64,000 bases of DNA, taken from contig NW_022145609.1 of NCBI RefSeq assembly GCF_000002235.5, forward strand, positions 37,374,130-37,438,129, read 5' to 3'. Below the pieces are notes generated by a model. It made no database searches. It was not told where the DNA came from and worked only from the letters and a program-made list of their open reading frames with translations. This document shows, in pieces, positions 43,001-54,640 of the stretch. The stretch is from Strongylocentrotus purpuratus (lineage: Eukaryota > Echinodermata > Echinoidea > Camarodonta > Strongylocentrotidae). A program made the position numbers and the translations under genes. Position 1 is the first letter of the stretch; the number at the start of each line of letters is the position of its first letter.

Positions 43001-44780
43001 AGGACTTTATCATTATTGATGTATATGGTCACCACCCTTCAAGGATTTAGAGGGAGAAATTCCACTGCCTTTTTTCATCAAAGTCAGAAAATTACCACAA
43101 AGATACACAAACATTCACATGCACACATACACATTCAAAAAGCGACTTGTAAATTTCCTCTCTTTTTGTGTGTGTAGGGGATGACACTACAGCAAAGTGG
43201 ATGGTGGTCGTCGAAAAGAAAGTCATCGGGAAGTCAACACAAGCAGATGGTGTGATATGTGGAGTAGCCTATTTGCTGTGCACGTACTACAATCTCAATC
43301 TGCAATATCAGTCAAATGCATCGACGACATTGGAGTTCATTCAGCGGTAATTGCATGGTGAACTAACTGGTTAACTAATGTAGTCAAATTTATATATGCT
43401 TCTTCCACTTGCATTGGTCAGGTACAGATTATTCAGTAAATCTGTATCTGAAAATTAGGTAAATCTTGGGCAAGCTTTCTGGTTGTCATGAACAACCTTT
43501 GTGATAGAAGTAAGCAGTAAAGCATAAAATTTGAATATGTTAGTAAACCTGTCTATTATAAGCAAGAATATGCAGAAGTACCTTCATGAATTTGTGATAC
43601 AGTCGCATTCATCCATTACATATATCCTTACAATAATTTGGCTAATCTTATGTGTATGTTCGCCTGAACATTTTCAGAAAAGACATGCATGATCTTGTTG
43701 CAAAATTTCAGCTTAATGTTCTCTAGATGGTCCTTTTGAAGGGGTTAAGAATTGTTGTAGTTGCTGTTCAGAATCGATACCATAATATGGGATGAATAGG
43801 GACTTGGGGGAGGGGGGGGGGGGGTTGAATAGGGACAGATTCTGGAAAAACACTTTTTTGTGTTATATTTCAAAAAGTAATATTTAATGCTGGATTGTTA
43901 CATTCCTTGGCTTGTTATAAAAGGTCGGATAAGTGGCGAGTAAGTTTCTGGTAAATTCCGCGTGCATGACTGAAACTACAGTAGCTTGCGAATTTTTCCT
44001 TTGGTGTCTTTCAAAAACATAATGTAACTTGTGCCACGAAGGGCGGCTCGGCACACTTACTGGCAGGCACTGCATGCATGCACTGTGCTGTCCAGATCAG
44101 AGCGCTGCCATGGCCCGGGGGCCAGAGAGTTGAGTGGAGACAGATACAGATCTCGGCTGAGTTGAGCTGAGCTACGCACTAGACAACACTACAGAGAAGT
44201 ACACTACAGAATGCATCTGGGTGAAAAATAAATATAAGAATGCGCAATATTCTTTGGAGTCCGGTTCCAATTACATGGCCAGTACTGATGGTGGACAGCA
44301 GATGATGTATGCATGTCCAAAATATGCACGCGTGCACATAAAGCTTGTCATGGCCCTGGCCCGCTGTGTACACATTAGTGTATAAATGTGGGTTTTATTA
44401 TCATTATTTGTTGAAAGACACCATAGGAAGAATTGGCTTGCTAACATCAGACATGCATGCGCACTGAATTTACCCGAGACTTACCCTCAACTTACCCGGC
44501 CTTTTATAACAAGTCCATTTTTTTGGGGTATAGACATCTACATCAAACATGATAAAATAGAACAATTGATTTAACTGCTCTTGTGTAACATTAGAAGAAA
44601 ACACACTGTCACAAAAGTAAAGAAAAGGCGTGAAATCAATTATTTTCATACGTTTTTCTTTCCAACAGTTGCTTGATTGGCATCAATCCAGACGCGGGAT
44701 CAAAGTCTCATGGACAACAATGTAGCCAGAAGGTGATATCATTTATTCGCAAATTAGCGGATTTCCAGTGGTTTCATTAA
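40085..44780 (+). CDS. five-exon SAM-domain protein, SAMD3-like (504 aa), second gene of the EnSpm element
   Basis: Exons: 40085-40280, 40851-41815, 42744-42816, 43178-43346 and 44669-44780. Every intron begins GT and ends AG, all junctions keep frame, and the lengths sum to 1515 nt (504 codons plus stop). The first exon is a SAM-like helical domain (MENIRKEVKSVLPMLSEPLL ... DDIVDLIKPIHCRRLL). Exon 2 encodes the large conserved region (ERLSPTERSNAIRGFVSLMM; SELKEQWPYLFVPEFFQKHF). The last exons encode CGVAYLLCTYYNLNL and INPDAGSKSHGQQCSQKV. Length and order resemble vertebrate SAMD3-like proteins, judged from memory. Its role is unknown; an accessory transposition or DNA-binding function, as for TNPA of En/Spm, is inference. 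A 185-codon frame on the opposite strand (41464-40907) is a shadow. Confidence 0.75.
43911..44513. mobile_element. fold-back TIR element inside intron 4 of the SAM gene
   Basis: CTTGTTATAAAAGGTCGGAT at the left is mirrored by CCGGCCTTTTATAACAAG at the right. The similarity (about 110 bp per arm) runs to TTTGGTGTCTTTCAA / TTGAAAGACACCATA. The insert lies between the exon 4 donor and exon 5 acceptor, leaving coding sequence untouched. 43810-43825 just upstream is a G-run. Confidence 0.7.
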
Positions 44781-45639
44781 TAAGGGGGCAACTTTATGCC
44801 ATCCGTGGATGACCCTCGTGCAGTCGTTCGGAAAAGTAGTCCATCCTAGTGAGATTTGTCATGGGCCATGGAATCCACTCATATAGGGGTACTTTTTATA
44901 TCGCAACATGTCTGTTGTTCTGGAAAAAAAGGGGTTTTCCCCTCTAGGTACTTTACTGATGGGGATAGATCAGGGTAAATTTCCCGATCACAGAATACCT
45001 GGTATTCTCGAACTTCCAGTCAGTCTGAATACGCCTTAAGATATATATACTGGAAATGTCATTTCTTGCAAAATTTATAACATGTTCTGTATAATTATAA
45101 GAAGTGTATCTTAGTACAGACTAACATTCAGAACAAATTACAGGGGCGCCTACATACTACATCAATTTCAAAATTATCAATAAAAAAAAATCCCACTTAC
45201 ATTGAGTATCTGAACCCTTTACTTTCACACACTTTCTTAAAATTGTATTTGTGTCTTTTTGCCCTTTTTAGACATTTGCAAATGTTATGCTTGCAAAAGG
45301 GATCATGTACCTTTAATATGCATTTCAATTGAACTTAATATGAAACATCACAAGTGAAAATTGAAATTTGAAATCAAATATTTTGTTAGTGAGGGAGGTT
45401 AAAAAAGTCACGTGACTTCGTGGTATTAAGGAAGCCGTGTGTTTAGCCTTGATGCAAAGAGACCAACTACAGGGAGCCCAAACTTTTTTAATAAATTGTG
45501 TCTAGCGGTCATTGAACTTCCTAGACAAAGCATTAGCACATGTATTCTGTGAGCCTGGCATGTGTGCAGCCTTGTCATCATAAGCATTGCTTGATTGTTT
45601 ACTTACTGTTTTCCAAAATATGTTTTACATTACTTGCAA

Positions 45640-46147
45640 TTTAGCATTATTTTACCTTAGTGAATTTTCATATATTTTAGTCTGTACATGCAATACACCT
45701 TTATTTTAATAAATTTAATAAGTCATGAAATAAATGAATTTGCCAAATATTAGGCCTATATTTAAGTAACCTATATTTTATTTCGACATATTTCAAGTTA
45801 TATAATAATATATTTTTTTTAAGTAACTTATATTTTATTACGATATATGTTACGTTATATGGTAATATGTTTTTTTTATCATATTTAATACGTAGCAATA
45901 TTGTAGCTAAACGAATTTCATAATTTTATGTTTTCATTTTACATGTACACAAATTGATCATATTTTCTATTTTCTTTGTTCATTGTGCACATTGGTAATT
46001 CTATTTCATTAATTTCTGTATATCATGTATATTTTCTTATTGTCAAGTATGTTTTACGGTTTTTGTTATTTTGCACAGCCCCTTTGTAAACCAGCCGAGT
46101 AGCTGAATAGGGCTTTTACCGTCAATAAATCAATCAATCAATCAATT
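45640..46147 (+). mobile_element. LINE 3' end with (AATC)n tail
   Basis: AGCCCCTTTGTAAACCAGCC and AGCTGAATAGGGC, then CAATAAATCAATCAATCAAT, resemble the 3' ends of CR1/L2-type LINEs. The left end is not defined; no coding sequence remains. It lies downstream of the SAM gene, inside the EnSpm element. Confidence 0.5.
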
Positions 46148-47003
46148 AAATGACAGCTCATGAAGTTGAAACAAGTTTCTGTGCAGAATTGGCATGTAAA
46201 TGAGACAAAAATACAGAAGAATATGAAACACGTATTAAAGATTACAAGTTTAATATAACAGAGCAACTCAAATTAAATGGGGTATTAGTTCAAAAGATAA
46301 ATTAAACAAAAATAAAGTGAGTAATGTCTTTTGGAGAGATTCTACCAGGTATAGAGAGTTTTCCTTGATTCTGCCAGGTATATGGAGACTTTTCATTGAT
46401 TGTATTCTGATAGTAGTTGTCGTTTAATAGTGGCTTTAAAGGAAGATAAAAGTGTATAAAATATGTCTTGTTTACAATTGAAGATAATTCTTTACAATAG
46501 TTTTTTACAATTCAGAATTTTAAAGTGAACATATTGTTGTCTGTTCGACAAATAATTTTTGACCCAAGAAAGTGCAGTGCCCCTAAGCCATACGTTGTGA
46601 TTTAGCATATCAATGCCTTAAAGCCGCTATGTCTGCACAATTGCATGTGTTATTCTGTCGTATAATTAAATTAATGCTAGGTCGGGTGAATGATTTTTTT
46701 TTAAAGCCATATTGGTTGGGATTAAGCAAGTTATGTGTATTTCAGAATTGGTATAATCTAAACAATTTTTTCAAGAATTTTTGAGATACTGGAAGGATGA
46801 CTATGGGTCTGTAGATTCTTGAGTACTTGAACTTTTGCAGTTTTTAGTGGTTTTACTTGTTTTAATGTTTTACTTGATAGTTTCTTTGCAAGCATTTTCA
46901 TAATGTTACACTATTTGAGAAACTTGTTTTATGGAGCGTTGATTACCCAATAAAGACTTTAATAATGATTTTTGTGTTCAGAAAGCTTGTTTTTTCCTCA
47001 AAT

Positions 47004-47412
47004 TAACAGGATGATGCTGCTAATGTCAAGTTAGAATACTGTACTTATTACATTAACTTAATGTAAATGAGAGAAATAGATTAAAAAAAATAACAGGATG
47101 ATACTGCTAATGTCACAGTAGAATACTGTACTTAATACATTAACTTAATGTAAATGAGAGAAATAGATAACAAAATAACAGGATGATACTGCTAATGTCA
47201 CAGTAGAATACTGTACTTATTACATTAACTTAATGTAAATGAGAGAAATAGATACAAAATTAACAGGATGATACTGCTAAAGTCACAGTAGAAAAGCTGT
47301 ACTTATAACATTAACTTAATGTAAATGAGAGAAATAGATACAAAATTAACAGGATGATACTGCTAAAGTCACAGTAGAAAAGCTGTACTTATTACATTAA
47401 CTTAATGTAAAT
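47004..47412 (+). repeat. five-copy ~80-bp minisatellite near the right end of EnSpm
   Basis: Five units share AACAGGATGATACTGCTAA and CATTAACTTAATGTAAATGA. They lie just inside the right subterminal array. Confidence 0.9.
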
Positions 47413-47419
47413 GAGAGAA

Positions 47420-47709
47420 ATAACATTAATTTACTGTAGAGAAAAACTTACAGTACATAACTGTAAATACATTTAAATTACTGTGAATAAAATTACATTA
47501 ATTAACTGTAAGAAGAACTTACAATAAATACTGTAACCTTATACATGAAAATTTCTTTACAGTAAGCTTACAGTATTTTAATGTCTTACAGCAAGTTACT
47601 GTTGAAAAACTTACAGGAAGTTACTGTAATGTCAAAGTTACAGTAATTTACTGTGCAACAAAGTTGCCAGTAATTTACTGTAATTTCTACAGTGAAATTT
47701 TTAACAGTG
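47420..47709 (-). repeat. 3' subterminal TTACAGTAA array and terminal inverted repeat
   Basis: Motifs such as TTACAGTAAGCTTACAGTA and TTTACTGTGCAAC crowd the last 290 bp. The sequence ends AAATTTTTAACAGTG, the complement of the left terminus type. Confidence 0.8.
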
Positions 47710-47868
47710 CGCGGCTGATAATTCGCTCAGGGGGGGGGGGGGAGGGGGTAGTGAGCATTAAGGGGAGGGGGGCATCTAAAAAAAAAAGGTAAAATTAACT
47801 TGTTTTTACACGTTTTTTTCCCCGGGGAAGGGGGCTCGGGCCCCCCTGGATCCGCCACTGCCTTTACG

Positions 47869-48990
47869 TGCAAGTCAGCATAGCCAGAATGAACCCATCC
47901 TTCCATTATCTAGAGGGCGCTGTTTAGCAGCAAGCATCAACTTCTTGTTACTGAACTTTTACATACAGTTTTTCTTCTTAAATCTTTCTTTTGGAACTGA
48001 ACTGTGGATATTTATATGAATCCTACCGTCAGGCTCTCACAGTGCGTAACCTGTCCTCTCTGAGAAACAGAAGAGAACAGCTCTGTCTAAACTTGTTAGG
48101 TCCCTCTACTGTAACTTTCGTGAGTGGTTACATGATAGCCAGTGTTTTCGAAGACAGTTGAGACTTAGTAACAGGCTACGTGAAATCAAGTGTAGGACAG
48201 AACGCTACAGAAAAGTGCTTTACCCTATCTAGTAAAGCTTTTGAACCAGCCATGATGTGGCATCCGGTTTGTTCAACTTTTTTGATAGTATAATATTGCC
48301 AAACTTTGTGAATTACATGTATCTTTTCTTCAATATAACTTCAATTTCTGTATCAAGATACAAATTAGGTCATCTTCAGTAACCTCATTTCTTTCCCATG
48401 TTCTTTTTCTTTCTTTATATGAATTAATTGCCAGTTATCTAAAGCCTCTTTTAAATCACAATTTATTCATTATACTCATTTTCAAATTGCAATCTTTGCC
48501 TGAACACATCTACAATTCGCCAAATCTTAATGCATTATAGTTCAGATTCAATGAACTATCTTGGAATGAACAATTATATTAGTGCTAAATTTAGAAACAT
48601 AATGTAAATATTCCCAATACGCTTTACCTCAATTTATCAGTTTTACTCTTCGTAGTGTATACTGTCGATTTCATAATTACATGTTTTATCTTAAATTGCC
48701 TCTGGTTGCTCGTTATTTTATCTTTAATAACACTATTAGTTTACTCAGGTCTGCAATTACTCCTTTTGAATCTTGCTTCTCTGCTATATCCGCCTGTATT
48801 TAAAAAAAAATAAATATTTGTTTAAAGAGACAACTTACCAAAGATTTTTAGGTGCACCATACAATGTTTACAATGTATTTTGTGTTCATCTTATTAATAC
48901 TCTTCTTAATGCCAATGTTGCAATACATACTTTTATCTTTTTATCGCCAATTTGTATGTAATTTTTAATTGCTGGCAAGATCCCCCTTCT
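47869..48990. other. no recognisable gene or element
   Basis: AT-rich. The only frame of note (48773-48961, 62 codons) has no domain. The start (47861-47868) is the probable target duplication of the split hAT-like element. Confidence 0.5.
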
Positions 48991-48999
48991 CTTCCCGCT

Positions 49000-49262
49000 T
49001 ATTTAGCTCTCTCTTTCTCTCTTTCTTCTTCACCTCTTGTCGCTCACTCTCTCTCTCTCTCTCTCTCTCCTTCCTCTTTTTCTCTCCTTCCTCTCTATCT
49101 CTCTTTTTCTCTCTTTCTCCATCTTTCTATCTTTTCTGCTCTTTCTCTTCCTTCACTATATCTCTCGGTCTCTTATCCTTTCTTTTTTTTTTTTTTTTTA
49201 CTTTCCTTCCCTCTCTCCTCCTCTTCCTCTCTCCTCTATCTCTCTCTCTCTCTCTGTCTCTC
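49000..49262 (+). repeat. CT-rich microsatellite
   Basis: Almost pure pyrimidine (TCTCTCTCTCTC, CTTCCTCTTTTTC) with a T18 run near 49182. Serine/leucine frames here are composition artefacts. Confidence 0.9.
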
Positions 49263-50399
49263 CATATGGAAACGTTTGCTTGTATTTGTCTCATAAAATA
49301 AGTTGACCACAAACTGACTCCCACACGGTGTTGAGTGCTCAGGGGTCACGGGCCACTGGCTTCATCGGGCAGGTAGTTCCATTATGTGAATGGATAAATT
49401 AACTATTACAAAATGAGGGGACACATTACATTGTACAATAGGGACACAAATTGTTATTATTGTGCAGAACATACTCTTTTATTGACTCATTGATTGCATG
49501 AAACTATAAAACCAAAATACATTTTGTATTCTAACAATTGGAGTACAAAGAATAAAAACAGGTGAATGAAATGCATAAACACCACAAACACCTGGGGAGA
49601 AAGCATTCATAAATTTGAATAATTTAGTTGATAAACGACTCCGATAAAACTATAAAACCAAAATGTAATTTGCGTTCTGGCAAGTGGAGTACAAAGAATG
49701 ATAGCAGGTGAATGAAATGGTACGATCCAGTAAATTAAAACAGTAAAATGGCTCTTATTTTAAAATTACTCATTAAATAAAAACTAAAACTGCAGTGATA
49801 TCAGACAAAATATGTATTATCTTACTAATAATTAAAAAAGATGTGTAAACATTGTGAAAGTGTAGCATTTTACGAAAAAAGACACCGATTTAGCGAAGAT
49901 GACGTCATTAGTGCGCTTGCATCAGGGAATTCAAGGTCAAAAGGTCAATTCAGACGCTGATAAGTTATTGGTCAAGCCTTTTTGTTTCCTTTATTCCGAC
50001 ATAATTATACAATCAATCAAAACAAGTTTAATACCAGAAGAAAGCTAACGATTAGTATTTTCATTAACCGCTTGCCCCAAAGTCGCTTGACCACAGTGAA
50101 ACGAGTGAGAGCTTGCGAGGGCGGCCAAAGTGTGATTGAAACTCGCTATTTGCTCTTCTCCAACGCAAAAAGAGACGACATTGTGCTGGATAAATGTATT
50201 TTTTCCGACAAAAGTACAGACAATTTGCATATGGTCTTTTTATATTATACTTTATGAAATGTTACCCGAGTGACTTCCGGGCGCCCCAATGCTGGAAAGA
50301 AACGCACATTTTTAGAAAACTTCACTTTTTCATGGAAAAATGCTTATTTGTTCTATGCACGCAAGTCAGATTGAGCGGATGATACAACGTTACCATATG
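49263..50399 (+). mobile_element. CATATGG TIR element, copy B, 1.14 kb
   Basis: The ends CATATGGAAACGTTTGC and AACGTTACCATATG delimit the inverted partner of 16257-17603. It lacks about 200 bp present in copy A between the GGTACGATCCAG junction and the TGAATGAAAT repeats. It inserted into the CT-rich tract, which continues at 50400-50455. Confidence 0.75.
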
Positions 50400-52506
50400 T
50401 TCCCTTTTTAACCTCTTTTCTCTACATCCTTTCCTTCTCTCTTCCTCACTTTGAATTCATATTTTGTTGAGGTACATATTCCCCTTTTTTCTTCGTATTT
50501 TTGCTTTTGTGTTACATTTGGTACAAAATTTAGGATAAACATGTGCCATAATACGTGCACTTATAAGTATGTAATCGATACTGTTTTAATTCGTACTCTC
50601 GTTTTTAAAATGCAATGTATATCCATGTGCAATTCAGTATATGTAACTGCGATGCATGATGCAATAAATACCATACCATACCTTGGAAATAAATATCATG
50701 ATATTTGCTACTTTTGCGTCCTTCCCTCCACACGGTCGCAACCCTTGTATTCCCAAATTATGCTCGGTGGTACGAAACTGTGTATACAGCGGGACAAAAT
50801 TCAATTCAAAAGTAGGAATTAGATAATTGGTAACTTGTCGTGGACCGTTTTTTCCTTATAACTAGTGTAAAGCTGGAAACTTATCAAGTAAATTTGAAAA
50901 TCTTTTTTCAAGGTACCACGCCAAAAAAGCACTTATATATAAACTTTAGAAGTTTATTATTTGGAAAACACACAACATTCTTAGGAAAAGACAATAAGAT
51001 ATTGGTTTATTATGTTCCTCGGCAGTTTTTCTTCCTAATGAAAATGTACTTTTTATTTTTTTTAATTTACACGAAACATATCGTCGCAGCGCTGACAAAC
51101 TGGCGAATCGACCATTTGGAGTATTCGATATTTAGTAATTGTTGCTGGTAACCATCCGATAAAGTGTTCTTTCAAAGTACCAACGAACGATGAGCTATTA
51201 TAATAGAAGTCAACAATGTCACGTAAAAGGCAAGATTTCACGACTAAGATTATTTTGCACTCATCTATTATGAATAATTATTGAATGCTACATGTAGAAT
51301 GCATGGAACTTTTCCTTAAAATAAACAATAAAGGGCTGGGGAATTTTACAAAGTGGCACTACAGTGACGAATTACAGCTTATATAAAAAGCTGTAATCCG
51401 ACAAACGGACGAATAGCATATTATTATGAGATTGTGTGAAGAAATAATCTGGACTTATATAGCGTTTAATACGGATTACCGTCTCTAAGCGCTCTACAAA
51501 TATCATTATCCCGGTCATCTGCTTCTATCACGCACAATGTGCACCATCTCCAATCTCCAATCTCCACTCCCTGGGGAGTATTCATACCATATAGGTAATT
51601 ATAAACACAAATGCTTTTGTCATCCTACCGGGTCCCCATTTCTCTCTTGGGTACTAGTGCCAAATGTAGATTAATGCCATGTTGGCTTCACGAAACCGCC
51701 TGGTGGATCTTCAAATGGTATAGGCTTTCCACCACTGAGATCTCCAGCGGCGAATTGAGTGGGTACCCGCAGATAACGATGCTGACAAAATGTAACTTTA
51801 TTGATCAGGGTGTGATGCATGTTAATGTATAGCTGCACACAAACATAAGATAAATAATGAGAAGAAAGTAAGCCAACCAAATGTTTAAACATCAGCCATG
51901 TGCCTCAAGGCAAGCAGGGAAGGCACTGGAGATGTGATAATAAAATGAATTAATTTAAACTTTCTACAATGCGGTAATGTTAATATAATTACAAAGCAGA
52001 ATTAACAAAAAGTGGACAATGTTGCCAAGGAGCGTTGAACAGTAGATTTGAGAAAGTCGAGATTTAAGTTTGTCACTTTATGTAATAAAGATTTTTCCTA
52101 TTTTTAGAGCACACGTTGACATTTAAAAAATATTTGATAGTAAGTTGAGCCCTTTAAACATATAAAAAGTACCAATTACAGAATGATGGAACAATTCATC
52201 TCCTTGGAGATTTGTCTTTTTGTAAAAACTCAAAATCCCACACACGCGTTGTTTTAAAGGCAAATCCATAATGCACTGTATTATCTCTTCGTACAAACTA
52301 AATTTGCACAGTCGCATTATTTCGCCCATCGAGCGCTCAAGAACTCTTTCGCGCACTGTTTTTATCTCGTGCTTTCAACGGCGATAAATGTTGAATTTTC
52401 TCTACGTGAAAGCTGTAAATACGATTTGGGTGAATTTGTCCCTTCTTTGACTATAAAAATCTCGATGATTCCCAGACATTTTGACAATTCAATCAAATCG
52501 AGAACA
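50400..52506. other. no gene recognised; one likely dispersed repeat
   Basis: 51440-51560 (GGACTTATATAGCGTTTAAT; CTCTAAGCGCTCTACAAAT) looks like a repeat common in marine invertebrate genomes, judged from memory. The frames at 50451-50822 (123 codons) and 50840-51151 (103 codons) show no domain or splice support. Confidence 0.4.
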
Positions 52507-53961
52507 CTATGAAAGAGTTTGGATGCAGTGAGTTAACGTTGAAGAAAAGGGACTTTTTGCGATGGGCTGACCGTCCCGCATTACGGACATGACCAGCTTA
52601 CCAGCAACCAGTGTTATGTAGACGATACGGAATGTTTGACCGTCGTCGGCTCCCACACTCTGCGCTTCATCATCTTGGTGCCGAAGCATGGAATACTGGG
52701 CACTCAAGTTGCTAACTCGCGGAAGACGATGTTCGGGGCTTGAAACTTGACAATCGTGATTGTATGCTCGCATTGCATGAAGGCATCCGTCCATGTCAAG
52801 TCACCGTCAGCTTGGCCATCGTTGGTTGTTGATGATGGGTTGTCGAGAACATCCACTCGAAACGGACTGCCGGTGATTTGCACTCCCGACACGCTGATAT
52901 TCAACTGATGAGAAGTCACCGCATTGCTCGCCATCTACGCAGTGCCACTCAACGTTGCTACCGCCTGGCGACCGCAAGTAGGCCTACATCTGGAGACAAC
53001 CGCTGGGCTGGAGGGTTCAACTGCAGATATTCGAACTTTATGCGTAGCCGTGGCGGGCAAGGATGATCCGACACCATCCGGGAATTCTAAGTTGAACGTC
53101 AACTTCGGAACGGCATCATTAATGCTTACGTGGAGTCTTCCGATTTTAGGGAGGAGTTCCTCAAATTCCACCAACACCTCGCTGTGATCATCCGCTAAAG
53201 ATAGAAATGCTTCGCCGGCTGGTTGGAATGACACAGACGCGTTTGATGTCGCGAGCAATGATCGAGTTCATGCATGGAGCCTTGAGATAACCTGTTCCCT
53301 GGTTCTAAGGAGTTTCCCAGCGTTCCCTATTTCGCAGGACCGCTCGGCAAACTCGATAGCCGTCTCGAACTGAGACGCCAAAGACTTTTGTTATCAAAGG
53401 CTTTGTTTCCCTGATGGCGAAGTTGTTGTATCCGCTCTTTGGTATGTTTCTCCAGCTCGGAAACGGATTCATCGTGCCTATTCTGAAGCTTTGCATGAAT
53501 GTCACGAAACAACATCGAGATCTCGGACGACATTTTTGCCTTTCGATTCCGGGTCTTGGAAATCTCGGACTTGATTCTCTCTCAGATTTCCTTCACCGGC
53601 TGAGCGAGACTCTGCAACTCCTCCTGATAACCTCGGACGATTTCTGGTCCAGATCGACGACACGATGTCCGTGATGGGCCGTCGGCACATAATTATGCCA
53701 GGCACATGGACCGTTGGCTACCCTCTTCGTTGCAGAACACGGTCAAGTCTTGCTTGTGCTGCTCACACTGAATCTTGTGCCGGGGAAGCAGAATCTCAGG
53801 CTGCTTTGCAGATCCTCCACTGAGCACACGGGATGGTCGTCGAATTTACACATCGTGCGGTGGGCTTGTTGACATGCAGTCACATCAAGACCTATATAAT
53901 AAATAAATAATAATTTAAAGTTGAATATGTCCTCAAGTTTGTGTCTATATTCAAAGAACAA
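52507..53961 (-). pseudogene. TRIM-family pseudogene (B-boxes, coiled coil, filamin repeats)
   Basis: Read on the minus strand the order matches TRIM2/3/45/71-type proteins, which are ubiquitin ligases. It begins after a possible splice acceptor (TATATAG, about 53902) with the second half of B-box 1 (CQQAHRTMCKFDDHPVCSVE), then B-box 2 (IQCEQHKQDLTVFCNEEG), a coiled coil (FRDIHAKLQNRHDESVSELE) and filamin-type repeats (HQLNISVSGVQITGSPFRVD; then LVAGKLVMSVMRDGQPIAKS). The pieces lie in different frames with stops after CLA (about 53695) and elsewhere, so several frameshifts break it. No RING finger was found upstream. The region is GC-richer than its surroundings. It could be partly an exon of a gene with sequencing errors, but the number of breaks favours a dead copy. 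Confidence 0.8.
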
Positions 53962-54140
53962 GATTAAACATGTTCAAATATAAAATTGATTTCACTTTTC
54001 ATAATATAATTATACAAAATGCAATTAGCTTAATATCATTTGAAACAAACAAGTCAGAGAATCTTCTATACAAACTATCAATCCATCGAAGGGTCAGGGT
54101 TAAGGTTATAAAAATAATGCAAACCCATCTTTCATCAACC

Positions 54141-54201
54141 CATTGTTGGCTCAATCGGTAAGGTAAGCGTACGATAATCCTAGAGTACTGGGTTTGAAAC
54201 C
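54141..54201 (+). repeat. tRNA-like SINE head
   Basis: GGCTCAATCGGTAAGG resembles a tRNA A-box and GGGTTTGAAACC a B-box, 45 bp apart as in tRNA promoters. No acceptor stem pairing is visible, so this is probably a SINE relic. Confidence 0.4.
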
Positions 54202-54409
54202 AAGTAATTATTGCTTTCTATTTTTGCTTTATAAATAGCGGCAAAGCAAAATATAATCAATGTTGCTGTTGCTGTTGTTTTAGTTTTTTGGCGTGTATCA
54301 TTTATTTATAAATATTTACGCCGAATTCAATAAAATTAAATGGAAGCAGAAGAAAGAAGGAAAAAATTATTACGCTGTTCATTTTTTTCTTCAAAAACAG
54401 GTTTAAAAA

Positions 54410-54640
54410 AGACGCAAGCGATCTCGACATGTACACGTGTACACTAAGAGTGCACATCTGCTCCCTCTAGGGGGGGCAAGTTTGCACCACAAAGTAGCTA
54501 TCGGGTGCTGCTTTTGTAGAAAATGTCTTCATCCCTATACGGGTGCACGTATGCTCCCTCTAGGGTGCAATTCTGCACCCTACTTTGGAGCATATTTGAA
54601 CCCATATGTGCAGGTGTACACGTCGAGTCCGCTTGCGTCT
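54410..54640. mobile_element. MITE, 231 bp
   Basis: AGACGCAAGCGATCTCGACA at the left mirrors GTCGAGTCCGCTTGCGTCT at the right, extended by GTACAC/GTGTAC. Inside, GCACnTnTGCTCCCTCTAGG occurs twice. No coding frame or target duplication was resolved. Confidence 0.7.

Larger units (their letters stand above)
35394..47709 (+). mobile_element. CACTA/EnSpm DNA transposon, 12.3 kb, apparently complete
   Basis: The left terminus is CACTGTAAAAATTTGCTGTA and the right terminus, read inward on the minus strand, is CACTGTTAAAAATTTCACTG, giving short CACTG-type inverted repeats. CG flanks both sides, a possible 2-bp duplication. Both ends carry dense subterminal TTACAGTAA-type motifs. Two plus-strand genes lie inside: a transposase (37218-39893) and a five-exon SAM-domain gene (40085-44780). 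Later insertions sit in non-coding parts (43911-44513; about 45640-46147). The element interrupts a hAT-like element. Confidence 0.87.
35323..47860. mobile_element. hAT-like element split by the CACTA/EnSpm insertion
   Basis: CAGGGGCGGATCCAG at 35323 and CTGGATCCGCCACTG ending at 47860 are the paired ends of the same family as 14596-15372. The flanks CCTATATG (35315-35322) and CCTTTACG (47861-47868) agree at 6 of 8 positions. Removing the insert leaves an element of only about 220 bp with G-runs (about 47731-47770). This shows which element was present first. Confidence 0.75.

Noticed and set aside
48952..49324. Ser/Leu/Phe-rich frames up to 114 codons
   Set aside because: They translate a CT-rich simple repeat.
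50451..50822. 123-codon plus-strand frame
   Set aside because: AT-rich, no domain, no splice or promoter support.
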